A DNA stretch of 64,000 nucleotides from Actinoplanes auranticolor (GCF_018332655.1 NZ_BOQL01000005.1:62001-126000); one strand, 5' to 3'. Shown: positions 16,579 to 25,581, numbered from the stretch's first letter. Program-made: numbers and translations. The notes: generated from the sequence alone by a model not told the origin.

Positions 16579-19419
16579 ATGACAGACCAGCTCGGCCAAC
16601 TCGACCCCGATGGCCCGTCCGACCGCCCCGCCGCCACCCTTGACTTGTCTGAAGGCAGTCATGACGCGGCACTGCGCGCCGACATCCGGCGGATCGGCAC
16701 GCTGCTCGGCCAGACGCTCGCCCGGCAGGAGGGCAAGCCGCTGCTCGACCTGGTCGAGGAGGTCCGCGCGCTGGTCCGGGCCGACGCCCCGGCCGCCGCC
16801 GAGCGCCTCTCCGCCCTGGACGTCACGACCGGCACCAAGCTGGCCCGGGCGTTCTCCACCTACTTCCACCTGGCCAACATCACCGAGCAGGTGCACCGCG
16901 CCCGCGACCTGCAGCGCCGCCGCGCCCGTGACGGCGGCTGGCTGGACCAGGCGGCCAAGCGCATCGCCGAGCAGGGCGTGCCGGCCGACGAGATCGCCGC
17001 GGCCGCCCGCCGGCTGGCCGTCCGCCCGGTGTTCACCGCGCACCCGACCGAGGCGGCCCGCCGCTCGATCCTGTCGAAGCTGCGCCAGCTCGCCGACTCG
17101 CTGGACGGCGAGGCCAGCGCCGCGATCCTGTACGGCGCCACCGACACGACCGCCTCCACGCGTCGCTTCGCCGAGCTGATCGATCTGCTCTGGCAGACCG
17201 ACGAGCTGCGCCTGGACCGGCCCGACCCGACCGACGAGGCCCGCAACGCGGTCTACTACCTCAAGGACCTGTACGCCGACGCCGCCCCGCAGGTGCTCGA
17301 CGACCTCGCCGAGACGCTGCGCCAGCTCGGCGTGGAGACGTCCCCGACGTCGCGCCCGCTGACCTTCGGCACGTGGATCGGCGGCGACCGCGACGGCAAC
17401 CCGTTCGTCACCCCGGCGGTCACCCGCGACGTGCTGATCATCCAGCACGAGCACGGCATCCAGGCCACCGAGGCGGCGATGGACGCCCTGATCGACGAGC
17501 TGTCGGTCTCCCGGCGGCTGCGCGGGGTGTCCCTGGACCTGTCGGCCAGCCTGGCCAAGGATCTCGACGCGCTGCCCGAGGTGGCGCCCCGGTTCCGCCG
17601 CACCAACGCCGAGGAGCCGTACCGGCTGAAGGTCCGGTGCATCAAGGCCAAGCTGGCCAACACCCGCGAGCGCCTGCGGCGCGGCACCGCCCACGTGCCC
17701 GGCCGCGACTATCTGGGCACCGGCGAGCTGGTCGGCGACCTGGAGCTGATGCGCGCCTCGCTGGCCCGCAACTCCGGGCAGCTCACCGCGGTCGGCACGG
17801 TGGCCTCGGCGATCCGTACGGTGTCCGCCTTCGGTCTGCAGCTGGCCACGCTCGACGTCCGTGAGCACGCGGAGAAGCACCACGAGGTGCTGGCGCAGAT
17901 GTACACCCAGGTCGGCGAGGTCGACGACTACCTGTCGCTGGACCGGCCCGAGCGCACCAAGCTGCTCGCCACCGAGCTGACCGGCCGGCGGCCGCTGTCG
18001 AGCAACGACACCCCGCTGACCGACTCGGCGCGCAAGACCTTCGACGTGTTCAACACGATCCGCGACTCGCAGGACCGGTTCGGCGCGGACGTGATCGAGT
18101 CGTACATCATCTCGATGACCCTGGGCGTGGACGACGTGCTGGCCGCGGCGGTGCTGGCCCGCGAGGCCGGCCTGATCGACATCCACACCGGCCGCGCCCG
18201 GATCGGCATCGTGCCGCTGCTGGAGACCCCGGCCGAGCTGGACGCCGGCGGCGAGCTGCTGGACGAGATGCTGTCCCTGCCGGCGTACCGGGAGATCGTG
18301 CGGGCGCGCGGTGACCTGCAGGAAGTCATGCTCGGCTACTCCGACAGCAACAAGGAGGCCGGGATCACCACGAGCCAGTGGTCGATCCACAAGGCGCAGC
18401 GCGCGCTGCGCGACGTCGCCGCCCGGCACGGCGTGCGGCTGCGGCTGTTCCACGGCCGCGGCGGCACGGTCGGCCGCGGCGGTGGCCCGACGCACGAGGC
18501 GATCCTGGCCCAGCCGTACGGCACGCTGGACGGCGCGATCAAGGTGACCGAGCAGGGCGAGGTCATCTCCGACAAGTACACGCTGCCGGCCCTGGCCCGG
18601 GAGAACCTGGAGCTGACGGTGGCGGCCGTGCTGCAGGCGACGCTGCTGCACACCTCGCCGTCGGTCGACCTCTCCTCGCTGTCGCGCTGGGACGCGGCGA
18701 TGGACACGGCGTCGGGCGCGGCTTTCGGGGCGTACCGGGCGCTGGTCGAGAATCCGGACCTGCCGGCGTACTTCTGGGCGGCGACCCCGACCGAGCTGCT
18801 GGGCGCGCTGAACATCGGCTCCCGGCCGGCGAAGCGGCCCAACGCCGATGCCGGGCTGAGCGGCCTGCGGGCCATCCCGTGGGTCTTCGGCTGGACCCAG
18901 ACCCGCCAGATCGTGCCGGGCTGGTTCGGCGTGGGCACCGGCCTGACCGCGGTCCGCGAGGCCGGCCAGGCCGACGTGCTCCAGGAGATGTACGCCAACT
19001 GGCAGTTCTTCCGCACGTTCGTCTCGAACGTGGAGATGATGCTGGCCAAGACCGACCTGACCATCGCCCGGCGCTACGTCGAGACGTTGGTCCCGGCCGA
19101 GCTCCAGCCGATCTTCGGCACCATCGAGCAGGAGTACGCCCGGACGGTCGAGCAGATCCTGGCCATCACCGGCCGCGACGAGCTGCTGTCCAGCCAGCCG
19201 GAGCTGTCGCGCACGCTGAGCGTCCGGGACACGTACCTGGAGCCGCTGCACCACCTGCAGGTCGCGCTGCTGGGCCAGTACCGCGAGCTGAACGCCGACG
19301 AGCGTCAGGCGCCGACGGCGCCGGGCGCGCGCCGCTCGGCGTCGGACGCGACGGCGCTGGAGCGGGCGCTGCTGACCACGGTCAACGGCATCGCGGCCGG
19401 CATGCGCAACACGGGCTGA
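16579..19419 (+). CDS. ppc: Phosphoenolpyruvate carboxylase
   Basis: 946 residues, usual length. Carboxylates PEP to oxaloacetate with bicarbonate, replenishing the TCA cycle. Landmarks: FTAHPTEAARRS with the catalytic His, GGDRDGNPFVT, GYSDSNKEAGI, FHGRGGTVGRGGGP, and the C-terminal end at MRNTG. The open frame extends upstream, but the ATG at 16579 follows GAGGAG and begins MTDQLGQLDPDG, matching the family N-terminus. Divergent from lysyl-oxidase-like gene 2 and convergent with the SDR gene. Confidence 0.96.
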   Translation: MTDQLGQLDPDGPSDRPAATLDLSEGSHDAALRADIRRIGTLLGQTLARQEGKPLLDLVEEVRALVRADAPAAAERLSALDVTTGTKLARAFSTYFHLANITEQVHRARDLQRRRARDGGWLDQAAKRIAEQGVPADEIAAAARRLAVRPVFTAHPTEAARRSILSKLRQLADSLDGEASAAILYGATDTTASTRRFAELIDLLWQTDELRLDRPDPTDEARNAVYYLKDLYADAAPQVLDDLAETLRQLGVETSPTSRPLTFGTWIGGDRDGNPFVTPAVTRDVLIIQHEHGIQATEAAMDALIDELSVSRRLRGVSLDLSASLAKDLDALPEVAPRFRRTNAEEPYRLKVRCIKAKLANTRERLRRGTAHVPGRDYLGTGELVGDLELMRASLARNSGQLTAVGTVASAIRTVSAFGLQLATLDVREHAEKHHEVLAQMYTQVGEVDDYLSLDRPERTKLLATELTGRRPLSSNDTPLTDSARKTFDVFNTIRDSQDRFGADVIESYIISMTLGVDDVLAAAVLAREAGLIDIHTGRARIGIVPLLETPAELDAGGELLDEMLSLPAYREIVRARGDLQEVMLGYSDSNKEAGITTSQWSIHKAQRALRDVAARHGVRLRLFHGRGGTVGRGGGPTHEAILAQPYGTLDGAIKVTEQGEVISDKYTLPALARENLELTVAAVLQATLLHTSPSVDLSSLSRWDAAMDTASGAAFGAYRALVENPDLPAYFWAATPTELLGALNIGSRPAKRPNADAGLSGLRAIPWVFGWTQTRQIVPGWFGVGTGLTAVREAGQADVLQEMYANWQFFRTFVSNVEMMLAKTDLTIARRYVETLVPAELQPIFGTIEQEYARTVEQILAITGRDELLSSQPELSRTLSVRDTYLEPLHHLQVALLGQYRELNADERQAPTAPGARRSASDATALERALLTTVNGIAAGMRNTG

Positions 19420-19436
19420 CCGTTTCAGCGGTCTCG

Positions 19437-19469
19437 GCGGCCGGGCCTCGCGACGCGGGGCCCGGCCGC
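19437..19469. terminator. Bidirectional hairpin between ppc and the SDR gene
   Basis: GCGGCCGGGCC pairs with GGCCCGGCCGC across an 11-nt loop, centred between two convergent stop codons. Confidence 0.75.
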
Positions 19470-19476
19470 TCCGTCT

Positions 19477-20169
19477 TCAGACCGCGGCGGGGTAGAGCAC
19501 CCGCGGGTCACCGGCCAGGGCGGCCTTGACCTCGGCGGTCGCCTCGTCGGCGATGACCTCCAGCACGCCGGCCTCGATGCCGTCCAGCGCGGCCCGGGCG
19601 ATCACGGCGGGGTCGGTCTTCTCGATGTCGAAGCCGGCCATCATGTCGGTGTCGGCCGCGCCGAGCAGCAGCCCGGTGACCAGCGTGCCCTGCCCGGCCA
19701 GTTCGAGCCGGACGCCGTTGGTGAGGCTCCACTCGGCGGCCTTGGCCGCGCTGTACGCGTTCGCGCCGTTGTAGGAGACCCAGGACAGCCGGGACAGCAC
19801 GTTGAGGACGGCGCCGCCGCCCAGCACCGGCGCGAAGGCCCGGATGACGTTCAGCGTGCCCCAGAAGTGGGTGTCCAGCTCGAGCCGGATCTTGTCGAGG
19901 TCGCCGGTGACGAGGTTGGTGTGGGTGGTGATGCCGGCATTGTTGATCAGCAGGTTGACGTCCCCGGCCTGCGCGGCCGCGGCGGCCACGGAGGCGGCAT
20001 CCGTGATGTCCAGAGCCAGCACCTCGACGCCGGGGATGTCGACGAGCTCGGGATTACGCGCGGTGGCGTAGACCTTGGCCGCGCCCCGGGCGAGCAGCTC
20101 GAGGACGAACTGGCGGCCGATACCGCGGTTGGCGCCGGTGACCAGCGCGACAGAACCAGAAATCTTCAT
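19477..20169 (-). CDS. Short-chain dehydrogenase/reductase
   Basis: 230 residues. Classical SDR with the nucleotide-binding motif GANRGIG (12-18), NNAG, and catalytic Ser126, Tyr139 and Lys143 (YSAAK). The start is ATG at 20169; the frame extends to 20208 but that would add a non-SDR tail across the promoter. The substrate cannot be inferred. It faces away from a MerR regulator with an inverted repeat between them, a common arrangement for a MerR-controlled oxidoreductase. Confidence 0.88.
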   Translation of the reverse strand: MKISGSVALVTGANRGIGRQFVLELLARGAAKVYATARNPELVDIPGVEVLALDITDAASVAAAAAQAGDVNLLINNAGITTHTNLVTGDLDKIRLELDTHFWGTLNVIRAFAPVLGGGAVLNVLSRLSWVSYNGANAYSAAKAAEWSLTNGVRLELAGQGTLVTGLLLGAADTDMMAGFDIEKTDPAVIARAALDGIEAGVLEVIADEATAEVKAALAGDPRVLYPAAV

Positions 20170-20186
20170 GCCGGTTACGCTAAAAC

Positions 20187-20202
20187 CTGACGTTGACGTC
20201 AG
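20187..20202. promoter_or_regulatory. Probable MerR operator between the SDR and merR genes
   Basis: CTGACG and CGTCAG are spaced by TTGA, in the 76-bp gap between divergent genes. MerR proteins usually bind such dyads between promoter elements with a long spacer. Position and symmetry support the call; the regulator match is inference. Confidence 0.5.
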
Positions 20203-20245
20203 AGGCAAGTGTGGTGACCGGCCTCACGAGTTCAGGGAGACGACC

Positions 20246-20611
20246 ATGCGGATCGGCGAGCTGGCCGGCACGGCGGGCGTGAGCGTCCGGGCGCTGCGCT
20301 ATTACGAGGAGCAGGGGCTGCTGACCTCGGAACGCACCGGGAGCGGGCAACGGACGTACCCACCGGTGGCGGTGGACCGGGTGCAGCTCATTCAGCAGCT
20401 CTACGCCGCGGGCCTGACCAGCCGGACGATCCTGGAGCTGCTGCCCTGCGTGGACAAGGGGGTGAGCACCCCGGAGTCGCGGGCCCGGCTGGCGGCCGAG
20501 CGGGAACGCATCGACCAGCAGATCACCGGCCTGCTCGCCACCCGCGACCGCCTCGACGCGGTGATCGCCGTCGCCGACGACCCGACCCATCCCTCCTGCA
20601 CGCGAATATGA
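20246..20611 (+). CDS. MerR family transcriptional regulator
   Basis: 121 residues. Starts with the MerR winged helix (MRIGELAGTAGVSVRALRYYEEQGLL), then RTYPPVAVDRVQLIQQLYAAGL and a coiled-coil dimerisation helix near 75-108. No conserved Cys pair of metal sensors is present, so a small-molecule or redox trigger is more likely than metal. The ATG at 20246 follows CAGGGAGACGACC. Divergent from the SDR gene it probably controls. Its stop codon lies inside the dyad that precedes the marR gene. Confidence 0.88.
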   Translation: MRIGELAGTAGVSVRALRYYEEQGLLTSERTGSGQRTYPPVAVDRVQLIQQLYAAGLTSRTILELLPCVDKGVSTPESRARLAAERERIDQQITGLLATRDRLDAVIAVADDPTHPSCTRI

Positions 20612-20626
20612 CATCATAGTTGTCAT
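20608..20626. promoter_or_regulatory. Inverted repeat overlapping merR stop and marR start
   Basis: ATGACA and TGTCAT flank a 7-nt AT-rich spacer. The left arm contains the merR stop codon and the right arm reaches into the marR ATG. The stretch is notably AT-rich for this genome. It fits a MarR autoregulatory operator; no Shine-Dalgarno site separates it from the start, so a leaderless transcript is possible. Confidence 0.5.
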
Positions 20627-21068
20627 GTTGGCGCGTGGAGCTGCCCTGTACGACGCCCTGCGGCACGTGCGGCCGCTGGTCCTGAACTCCGCACGGGTGG
20701 TCGAGAAGGCGCTGCGTCCCGAGGGGCTGAGCGTGGGCACCCGGGCGGTCCTGGAGATTCTCGCCGAGCACGGGCCGGCCACGGTGCCGGCGATCGGCGA
20801 CCGGCTCGACCTGGCCCGGCAGGGTGTCCAGCGCCACGTCAACGACCTGCTGGCGCTGGGCTATGTGGAGTCGCAGGCCAATCCGGCCCACCGGCGTTCG
20901 GTGCTGATCACGCTGACGCGGACCGGAACCGAGGTGATCGGCCGGATCCGCGACGACGAACTGCGGCAGCTGGCCACACTCGCCCGGGACTGCACCGAGC
21001 AGGAGATCGCGACGGCGGCCAAGGTGCTGGCCGCACTGAGCCGCGACGTGCGGCGGCGGGCCGCATGA
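20625..21068 (+). CDS. MarR family transcriptional regulator
   Basis: 147 residues. Winged-helix core at about 33-100 (VGTRAVLEILAEHGPATVPAIGDRLDLARQGVQRHVNDLL), with the beta-wing around NPAHRRSVLITLTRTG. Flanking helices serve dimerisation. The ATG at 20625 lies inside an inverted repeat. It overlaps the DinB-like gene by ATGA, so the two are coupled and the regulator may sense the partner's substrate. Confidence 0.87.
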   Translation: MLARGAALYDALRHVRPLVLNSARVVEKALRPEGLSVGTRAVLEILAEHGPATVPAIGDRLDLARQGVQRHVNDLLALGYVESQANPAHRRSVLITLTRTGTEVIGRIRDDELRQLATLARDCTEQEIATAAKVLAALSRDVRRRAA

Positions 21069-21706
21069 CCACCGACGCCGAGATCTACGCCCGGACGACC
21101 AGCAACCGCCGGCTGATCGCCGACTTCCTGGAAACCCTCGACGAAGCCCAGTGGCAGACGGAAACGTTGTGCACCGGCTGGACCGTGGGTCACCTGGCCG
21201 CACACTTCGTCCAGCCGATGCTGGTCGGCTTCGGCCGGTTCTTCGTCGTCGCCCTGCGCTACCGCGGCGACACCGACCGGACCGTGGACCACTTCACCCG
21301 GCGCCTGGCCCGCAGACCCCGGCACGAGCTGATCGCCCTGCTACGCACCCACGCCGCCGACCGGGTGAACCCGCCCCGGATCGGGCCGATGGGGCCGTTC
21401 GCCGACACGTGCGTGCACCTGCGGGACATCGCGCGCCCGTTGGGGCTGGCTGTGGACGTACCGGTCGAGCACTGGCGCACCCTGCTGGACAATCTGGTCT
21501 CGCCGGCGGTCGCGCCGGCGCTGGTGCCGCCGGGGCGGCTCGCCGGGCTGGAGCTCGCCGCCACCGACACGGACTGGCGTGGCGGGAGCGGCGAGCTGGT
21601 CACCGGCACGGCGGAGGCGCTGGGCATCGCGGCCTGCGGGCGGGCGGCGGCCGTCGCCGACCTGCGCGGCCCGGGCCGGGACATCCTCCTCGGCCGGCTC
21701 TCCTAA
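21065..21706 (+). CDS. Mycothiol-dependent maleylpyruvate isomerase / DinB-like protein
   Basis: 213 residues. The N-terminal block (DAEIYARTTSNRRLIADFLETLDE, then TLCTGWTVGHLAAHF) is typical of the actinobacterial TIGR03083-type DinB superfamily, four-helix metal proteins that often act as mycothiol S-transferases. The His of LAAHF and a later His in the CVHLRDI segment are candidate metal ligands. It is translationally coupled to marR. Reaction unknown. Confidence 0.75.
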   Translation: MTTDAEIYARTTSNRRLIADFLETLDEAQWQTETLCTGWTVGHLAAHFVQPMLVGFGRFFVVALRYRGDTDRTVDHFTRRLARRPRHELIALLRTHAADRVNPPRIGPMGPFADTCVHLRDIARPLGLAVDVPVEHWRTLLDNLVSPAVAPALVPPGRLAGLELAATDTDWRGGSGELVTGTAEALGIAACGRAAAVADLRGPGRDILLGRLS

Positions 21707-21716
21707 GCTCTCGCCC

Positions 21717-22439
21717 ATGATCCGCCTTCGGTCCACCGCCCTGCTGCTCACCGGCGGCCTGTCGCTCGCAGCCTGCTCCCAGCCGGTGGCACCCGCACCG
21801 GCCGATCCGAAGGCGGCAGTCACCGCATCCCTCGCCGGTCTGACGGCCGGCAACTACGCCTACATGGTCGCCACGTCCGACAGGCAGGTCACCGGCACGA
21901 CCGACTTTCCCAGCGCCAGCGCGGCCTGGTACACCACCTTCACCGACCCCGAACCCGACGTGTACTACGAGCGGGTGATCGGAGAGGACAGGTACAACCG
22001 GACGACCCCGGAAGAAGACCGATGGCAGCACTGGGACCTGTCCCGGATGCCCGAGGCTGGGGAGCGGCACGGGCTGGCCATCACGAGACCCGATCGGACC
22101 GGGGCGACGGAACTTCTCGGCATGATGGACACGGCCACAGTGGAGGGTTCGACCATCCGGGGCACGCTCGCCGTCACCACGATCACCGGCAGCAGCATCG
22201 TCCTGCAGCCGCTGCAGTTCCGCCTCAAGGGCAGGACGACGTTCACCGCCACCCTGGACGGCCAGGGCCGCCTCAGCCGGCTGGTGGTCGACGTGCCCGC
22301 CACCACGGAGCCACTCGGGCCGGCGGGCACCTGGACTTTGGACATCACCGGCTACGGCACCACGCCGGCGCCCACGCGCCCCACCCCGACCAAGGAGGCC
22401 CCAGAAGACCTCTACGAGACCGAGACCGTCGGGACTTGA
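21717..22439 (+). CDS. Putative lipoprotein of unknown function
   Basis: 240 residues. Starts at ATG 21717; signal peptide with lipobox LAAC and Cys20. The body is beta-rich with a WYTTF...DVYYERVIGEDRY segment and a LDGQGRLSRLVVDVP strand pair, which vaguely recalls LppX/LprG-type lipid-binding folds, but I do not recognise a specific family. The end is Pro/Thr-rich. It starts 10 bp after the DinB-like stop and may share its operon. Confidence 0.7.
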   Translation: MIRLRSTALLLTGGLSLAACSQPVAPAPADPKAAVTASLAGLTAGNYAYMVATSDRQVTGTTDFPSASAAWYTTFTDPEPDVYYERVIGEDRYNRTTPEEDRWQHWDLSRMPEAGERHGLAITRPDRTGATELLGMMDTATVEGSTIRGTLAVTTITGSSIVLQPLQFRLKGRTTFTATLDGQGRLSRLVVDVPATTEPLGPAGTWTLDITGYGTTPAPTRPTPTKEAPEDLYETETVGT

Positions 22440-22444
22440 CCCAC

Positions 22445-23038
22445 TCAGTCCCGCCCGGGCGGGCCGCGGTGCCGGACCAGCGGGAGGTAGACCTCGTCGA
22501 CGATCTCGGTGAGGACCTCGTCCGGGGCTGACGGCACCCCTCGGGTCACGAACTCGTTGCGGAGCAACACGATCGCCACCGTTGCCACCCGGGGGTGCAA
22601 CGACTCCGGGGCCGCTTCGCCGCGGGCCACCGCTCGCCCCAGGACGGTCAGCCACATCGCGGCCATCGCGTCGGTGGACTGCTCCGGCAGTTGCGCCACC
22701 AGCTTCTGGGCGCTGCCCGCTGCTGCCAGCAGGTCGCGCAGGACCGCGCCCAGGGGCGAGCTCCAGTGCCGGTTCGCCCGGCGCAGCAGTTCCAGGGCGT
22801 CGCCGCGGAGCGTGCCTGTGTCCGGTGGCTGGATCGCCGTGGCCAGGTGGCGGTAGGCGGCGATACCCAGCGCCAGGCGGTCCGGCCAGCGGCGGTAGAT
22901 CGCGTTCTTGTTGGTGCCCGCCCGCTGGGCGACCCGGTCCATGGTCAGTCCGGCGAAGCCGTTCTCCGTGAGCTCGTCGGCCGCGGCGCGGAGGATCGCC
23001 TCCTCCAGTGCCGCGCCCCGGCGGCGGGTCTGGGTCAT
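22445..23038 (-). CDS. TetR family transcriptional regulator
   Basis: 197 residues. N-terminal HTH (EEAILRAAADELTENGFAGLTMDRVAQRAGTNKNAIYRRW) and a divergent ligand-binding C-terminal domain with a TetR_C-like stretch. The ATG at 23038 follows GGCGGAGGAGACCG; a longer frame to 23104 would run into the operator region. Divergent from the glycosidase-like gene, with a perfect palindrome between. Confidence 0.9.
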   Translation of the reverse strand: MTQTRRRGAALEEAILRAAADELTENGFAGLTMDRVAQRAGTNKNAIYRRWPDRLALGIAAYRHLATAIQPPDTGTLRGDALELLRRANRHWSSPLGAVLRDLLAAAGSAQKLVAQLPEQSTDAMAAMWLTVLGRAVARGEAAPESLHPRVATVAIVLLRNEFVTRGVPSAPDEVLTEIVDEVYLPLVRHRGPPGRD

Positions 23039-23083
23039 CGGTCTCCTCCGCCTCGGTACTCGTCGTGCCCTCTCAGCATCGGC

Positions 23084-23112
23084 TTGACCACTCCCCAGAG
23101 TCAAAATAAGGT
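23084..23112 (+). promoter_or_regulatory. Predicted promoter of the glycosidase-like gene
   Basis: TTGACC (23084-23089) and TAAGGT (23107-23112) are 17 bp apart, a good sigma-70-type fit. The -10 hexamer overlaps the palindrome at 23109, so regulator binding would block it. Confidence 0.5.
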
Positions 23113-23125
23113 ACGGCGCGTACCT
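23109..23125. promoter_or_regulatory. Probable TetR operator
   Basis: AGGTACG and CGTACCT form perfect 7-bp arms around GCG, in the gap between tetR and the divergent gene. Confidence 0.65.
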
Positions 23126-23142
23126 AAAGAGGGGAGATCGAC

Positions 23143-24174
23143 GTGCGGGCCAGGGGCATCACCTACGACACCGGGTTCGTCCGCCACGGCGTGAACGCGC
23201 GGCGACGGTTCGAGCCTGAGCTGGTCGAGCGGGAGCTCACGATCATCCGGGACGATCTGCACTGCAATGCCGTACGGGTGACCGGCGGCGACCCCGAGCG
23301 GATCGAGTTCGCCGCGTCGGTCGCGGCCGGGCTCGGGCTGGAGGTCTGGTTCTCGCCGTACCCGCTCGAGCTGACCACCGACGAGATGCTCGCGCTGTTC
23401 GCCGACTGCGCCGAGCGGGCGGAGCGGCTGCGCCGGGGTGGCACCGAGGTCGTGTTCGTCACCGGCGCGGAACTGAGCATCATGTGCCCGGGGTTCCTGC
23501 CCGGCGACACCGTTGAGGAGCGGCTCGGATTGCTGAGCGAGCCGGACCGGGTCCGCGAGGTGATCGCCCAGGTCGGCGACCGTGTCAACGACCTGCTCAG
23601 CCGGGCGGTGGCGGTCGTGCGGGAGCGCTTCGGCGGCCCGGTCACCTACGCTTCCGTGCCCATCGACCGGGTGGACTGGACGCCCTTCGACATCGTCGCC
23701 ATGGACGTCTACCGGTCGGCCGCGATCGCCGGGAACTTCGCCGAGCTGGTCCGGAAAGGGATGCGCAGCCCGGCTCTGCAGGGCAAGCCCGTCGCGATCA
23801 CCGAGTTCGGCTCGGCCACGTACCGCGGCGCCGGCGACCGGGGTGCCCTGGGTCTCGAGATCGTCGAGTACGACGACAGCGGCCCCGTACGGCTGACCGG
23901 CGACCACGTCCGCGACGAGGCCGGCCAGGCCACCTACCTCCGCGAGCTGCTGGCGGTCTTCGACGCGGCCGGCGTCGATGCCACCTTCGTGTTCATCTTC
24001 GCGCTCTACGACCACCCGCACCGCCCCGGCGGCGACCCGCGCGACGACCTCGATCTGGCCAGCTACGGCATCGTCAAGGTGTACGAGGACCGCTCCGGCG
24101 ACGCCTACCCCGGCCTGCCGTGGGAGCCCAAGGCCGCGTTCACCGCCCTCGCCGACGTCTACGGCACCGCCTGA
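23143..24174 (+). CDS. TIM-barrel glycosidase-like protein (often labelled abortive infection protein)
   Basis: 343 residues, GTG start after GGGGAG. The chain shows alternating strand/helix periodicity of a TIM barrel. VFVTGAELSIMCPG near strand 4 and VAITEFGSATYRG near strand 7 would carry the acid/base and nucleophile glutamates of a clan-A glycosidase. No signal peptide, so cytosolic. Related sequences are sometimes annotated as abortive phage infection proteins, but nothing here shows a defence role. Controlled by the divergent TetR with operator at 23109. Substrate unknown. Confidence 0.65.
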   Translation: MRARGITYDTGFVRHGVNARRRFEPELVERELTIIRDDLHCNAVRVTGGDPERIEFAASVAAGLGLEVWFSPYPLELTTDEMLALFADCAERAERLRRGGTEVVFVTGAELSIMCPGFLPGDTVEERLGLLSEPDRVREVIAQVGDRVNDLLSRAVAVVRERFGGPVTYASVPIDRVDWTPFDIVAMDVYRSAAIAGNFAELVRKGMRSPALQGKPVAITEFGSATYRGAGDRGALGLEIVEYDDSGPVRLTGDHVRDEAGQATYLRELLAVFDAAGVDATFVFIFALYDHPHRPGGDPRDDLDLASYGIVKVYEDRSGDAYPGLPWEPKAAFTALADVYGTA

Positions 24175-24205
24175 CGGCCTTGCGCAGCCCTGTCAGCATC
24201 GCGGG

Positions 24206-25111
24206 GTGCGCAGCCTTGCCGTGTCAGCCGTGCTCATCGCGTGCGTACTGCTCTTCCACCGGGCTGTGCCCAACACTGTCGGGCAGCTCGGCAGTCTCGT
24301 GGAGACCTTCCTGCCCTGGCTCGGGGTGCCGGTCCCGGTGCTGTTCGCCCTGGCCTGGTGGCGCCGCTCACGGATCGCCGCCCTGGCCACGCTGCTGCCG
24401 CTCGCCGCCTGGCTCGGGCTCTTCGGCGGTCACCTCGTGCCGGCCCGCGACTCCCCCTACGACCTCACCGCCGTGCAGCACAACGTCAGCGACGAGAACG
24501 CCGACCCGGCCGGCACTGTCCGGGAGCTGACGAAGGTACGGCCCGACCTGATCGCCCTGGAGGAGCTGACGCCGGCCGCTCTGCCCGCGTACACCGCGGC
24601 GATGCCGGCGGAGTACGCGCACCACACCGTGCAGGGCACCGTCGGGTTGTGGTCACGGTTCCCGCTCACCGAGGCGGCGCCGGCCGACATTCGGCCGCGC
24701 GGGGTGGGCACCGACTGGAACCGGGGGCTGCGCGCGGTCGCCGAGCTGCCCGGCGGGGACGTCGCCGTCTACGTCGCCCATCTGCCATCGGTGCGCCTCG
24801 GACCCGGCGGGCTCAGTTCGGCCCGGCGCGACGAGAGCGCCGCGCTGCTCGGCCGGATGATCGCCGCCGAGCCGATCGGCAGGGTACTGCTGCTGGGCGA
24901 CCTCAACTACACGGTGGACGACCGCGAGCTGGCGCCGATCAGCGGGCAGCTGCGCACGACCCGCTCGACCTTCGCCTTCAGCTGGCCCGCGCGGGCACCG
25001 GTGGCGCGGATCGACCAGATCATGGGACGGACGGTGACCGTCACCGAGCTCTGGGCCCTTCCGGCGACCGGCAGTGACCACCTGCCCGTCGCGGCCCGGG
25101 TCCGGCTCTGA
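24206..25111 (+). CDS. Membrane-anchored endonuclease/exonuclease/phosphatase family protein
   Basis: 301 residues, GTG start. Three hydrophobic segments (about 3-18, 30-48, 55-75) precede an EEP domain: AVQHNVSDEN, IALEELTP with the metal-binding Glu, VYVAHLPS, LLGDLNYT (Asp and Asn) and GSDHLPVAARV (catalytic Asp-His). The family includes nucleases and phospholipases; with the catalytic part outside the membrane a phosphodiester substrate at the surface is likely, but it is not identified. Confidence 0.8.
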   Translation: MRSLAVSAVLIACVLLFHRAVPNTVGQLGSLVETFLPWLGVPVPVLFALAWWRRSRIAALATLLPLAAWLGLFGGHLVPARDSPYDLTAVQHNVSDENADPAGTVRELTKVRPDLIALEELTPAALPAYTAAMPAEYAHHTVQGTVGLWSRFPLTEAAPADIRPRGVGTDWNRGLRAVAELPGGDVAVYVAHLPSVRLGPGGLSSARRDESAALLGRMIAAEPIGRVLLLGDLNYTVDDRELAPISGQLRTTRSTFAFSWPARAPVARIDQIMGRTVTVTELWALPATGSDHLPVAARVRL

Positions 25112-25123
25112 TGGGATACCCGG

Positions 25124-25546
25124 ATGAGCAGCATCATCAGATTCTTCGTCGCCCCCGATGACGAGGCCGCCGAGGCCCAGGTCGACGGGGGTCCGGACGC
25201 CGACCACGAATCGGTCACCTTCGGCAACTTCGACGCCGACCTGGCCCTGCTGGAGTGGGACAGCCTGCTGACCGGCCGCAGCTTCGACGACGCGCTGGCC
25301 GCGTCCGCCTCGGCGGTCATCGCCGACGAGGACGACGGCGCCCAGGTCGTCGCCGCGTCCCTGGAGCTCCAGGCGGCACTGAGCCGCGCGAGCGCGGCGG
25401 AGCTGGAGCGGGTCGCCCGGCAGTGGGCCGGCGAACGGGCCGCCGAGGGCGAACCGATCGACCCGGAGCTCGCGACCGAGATCCTCGACGCCGTCGGCCG
25501 GCTCGCCCGCACCGAGGAGCAACGGCTGTACTGCTGGATCAGCTGA
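25124..25546 (+). CDS. Small acidic protein of unknown function
   Basis: 140 residues, very acidic, no signal or membrane segment. Contains FGNFDADLALLEWDSLLTGRSF and a helical C-terminus ending RLYCWIS. It begins 12 bp after the EEP gene, so it is probably cotranscribed. I do not recognise the family. Confidence 0.6.
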   Translation: MSSIIRFFVAPDDEAAEAQVDGGPDADHESVTFGNFDADLALLEWDSLLTGRSFDDALAASASAVIADEDDGAQVVAASLELQAALSRASAAELERVARQWAGERAAEGEPIDPELATEILDAVGRLARTEEQRLYCWIS

Positions 25547-25550
25547 AGCC

Positions 25551-25581
25551 GGCGAGGGCCGGTGTCCACCCGGCCCTCGCC
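25551..25581. terminator. Bidirectional hairpin
   Basis: GGCGAGGGCCGG pairs with CCGGCCCTCGCC across a 7-nt loop between two convergent genes. Confidence 0.75.

Noticed and set aside
16483..19254. 923-codon open frame antisense to ppc
   Set aside because: Shadow of ppc; Arg/Gly/Gln-rich without domain signal.
23143..24174. Phage-defence reading of the abortive-infection-like protein
   Set aside because: No other defence gene nearby and the motifs are those of a glycosidase barrel.
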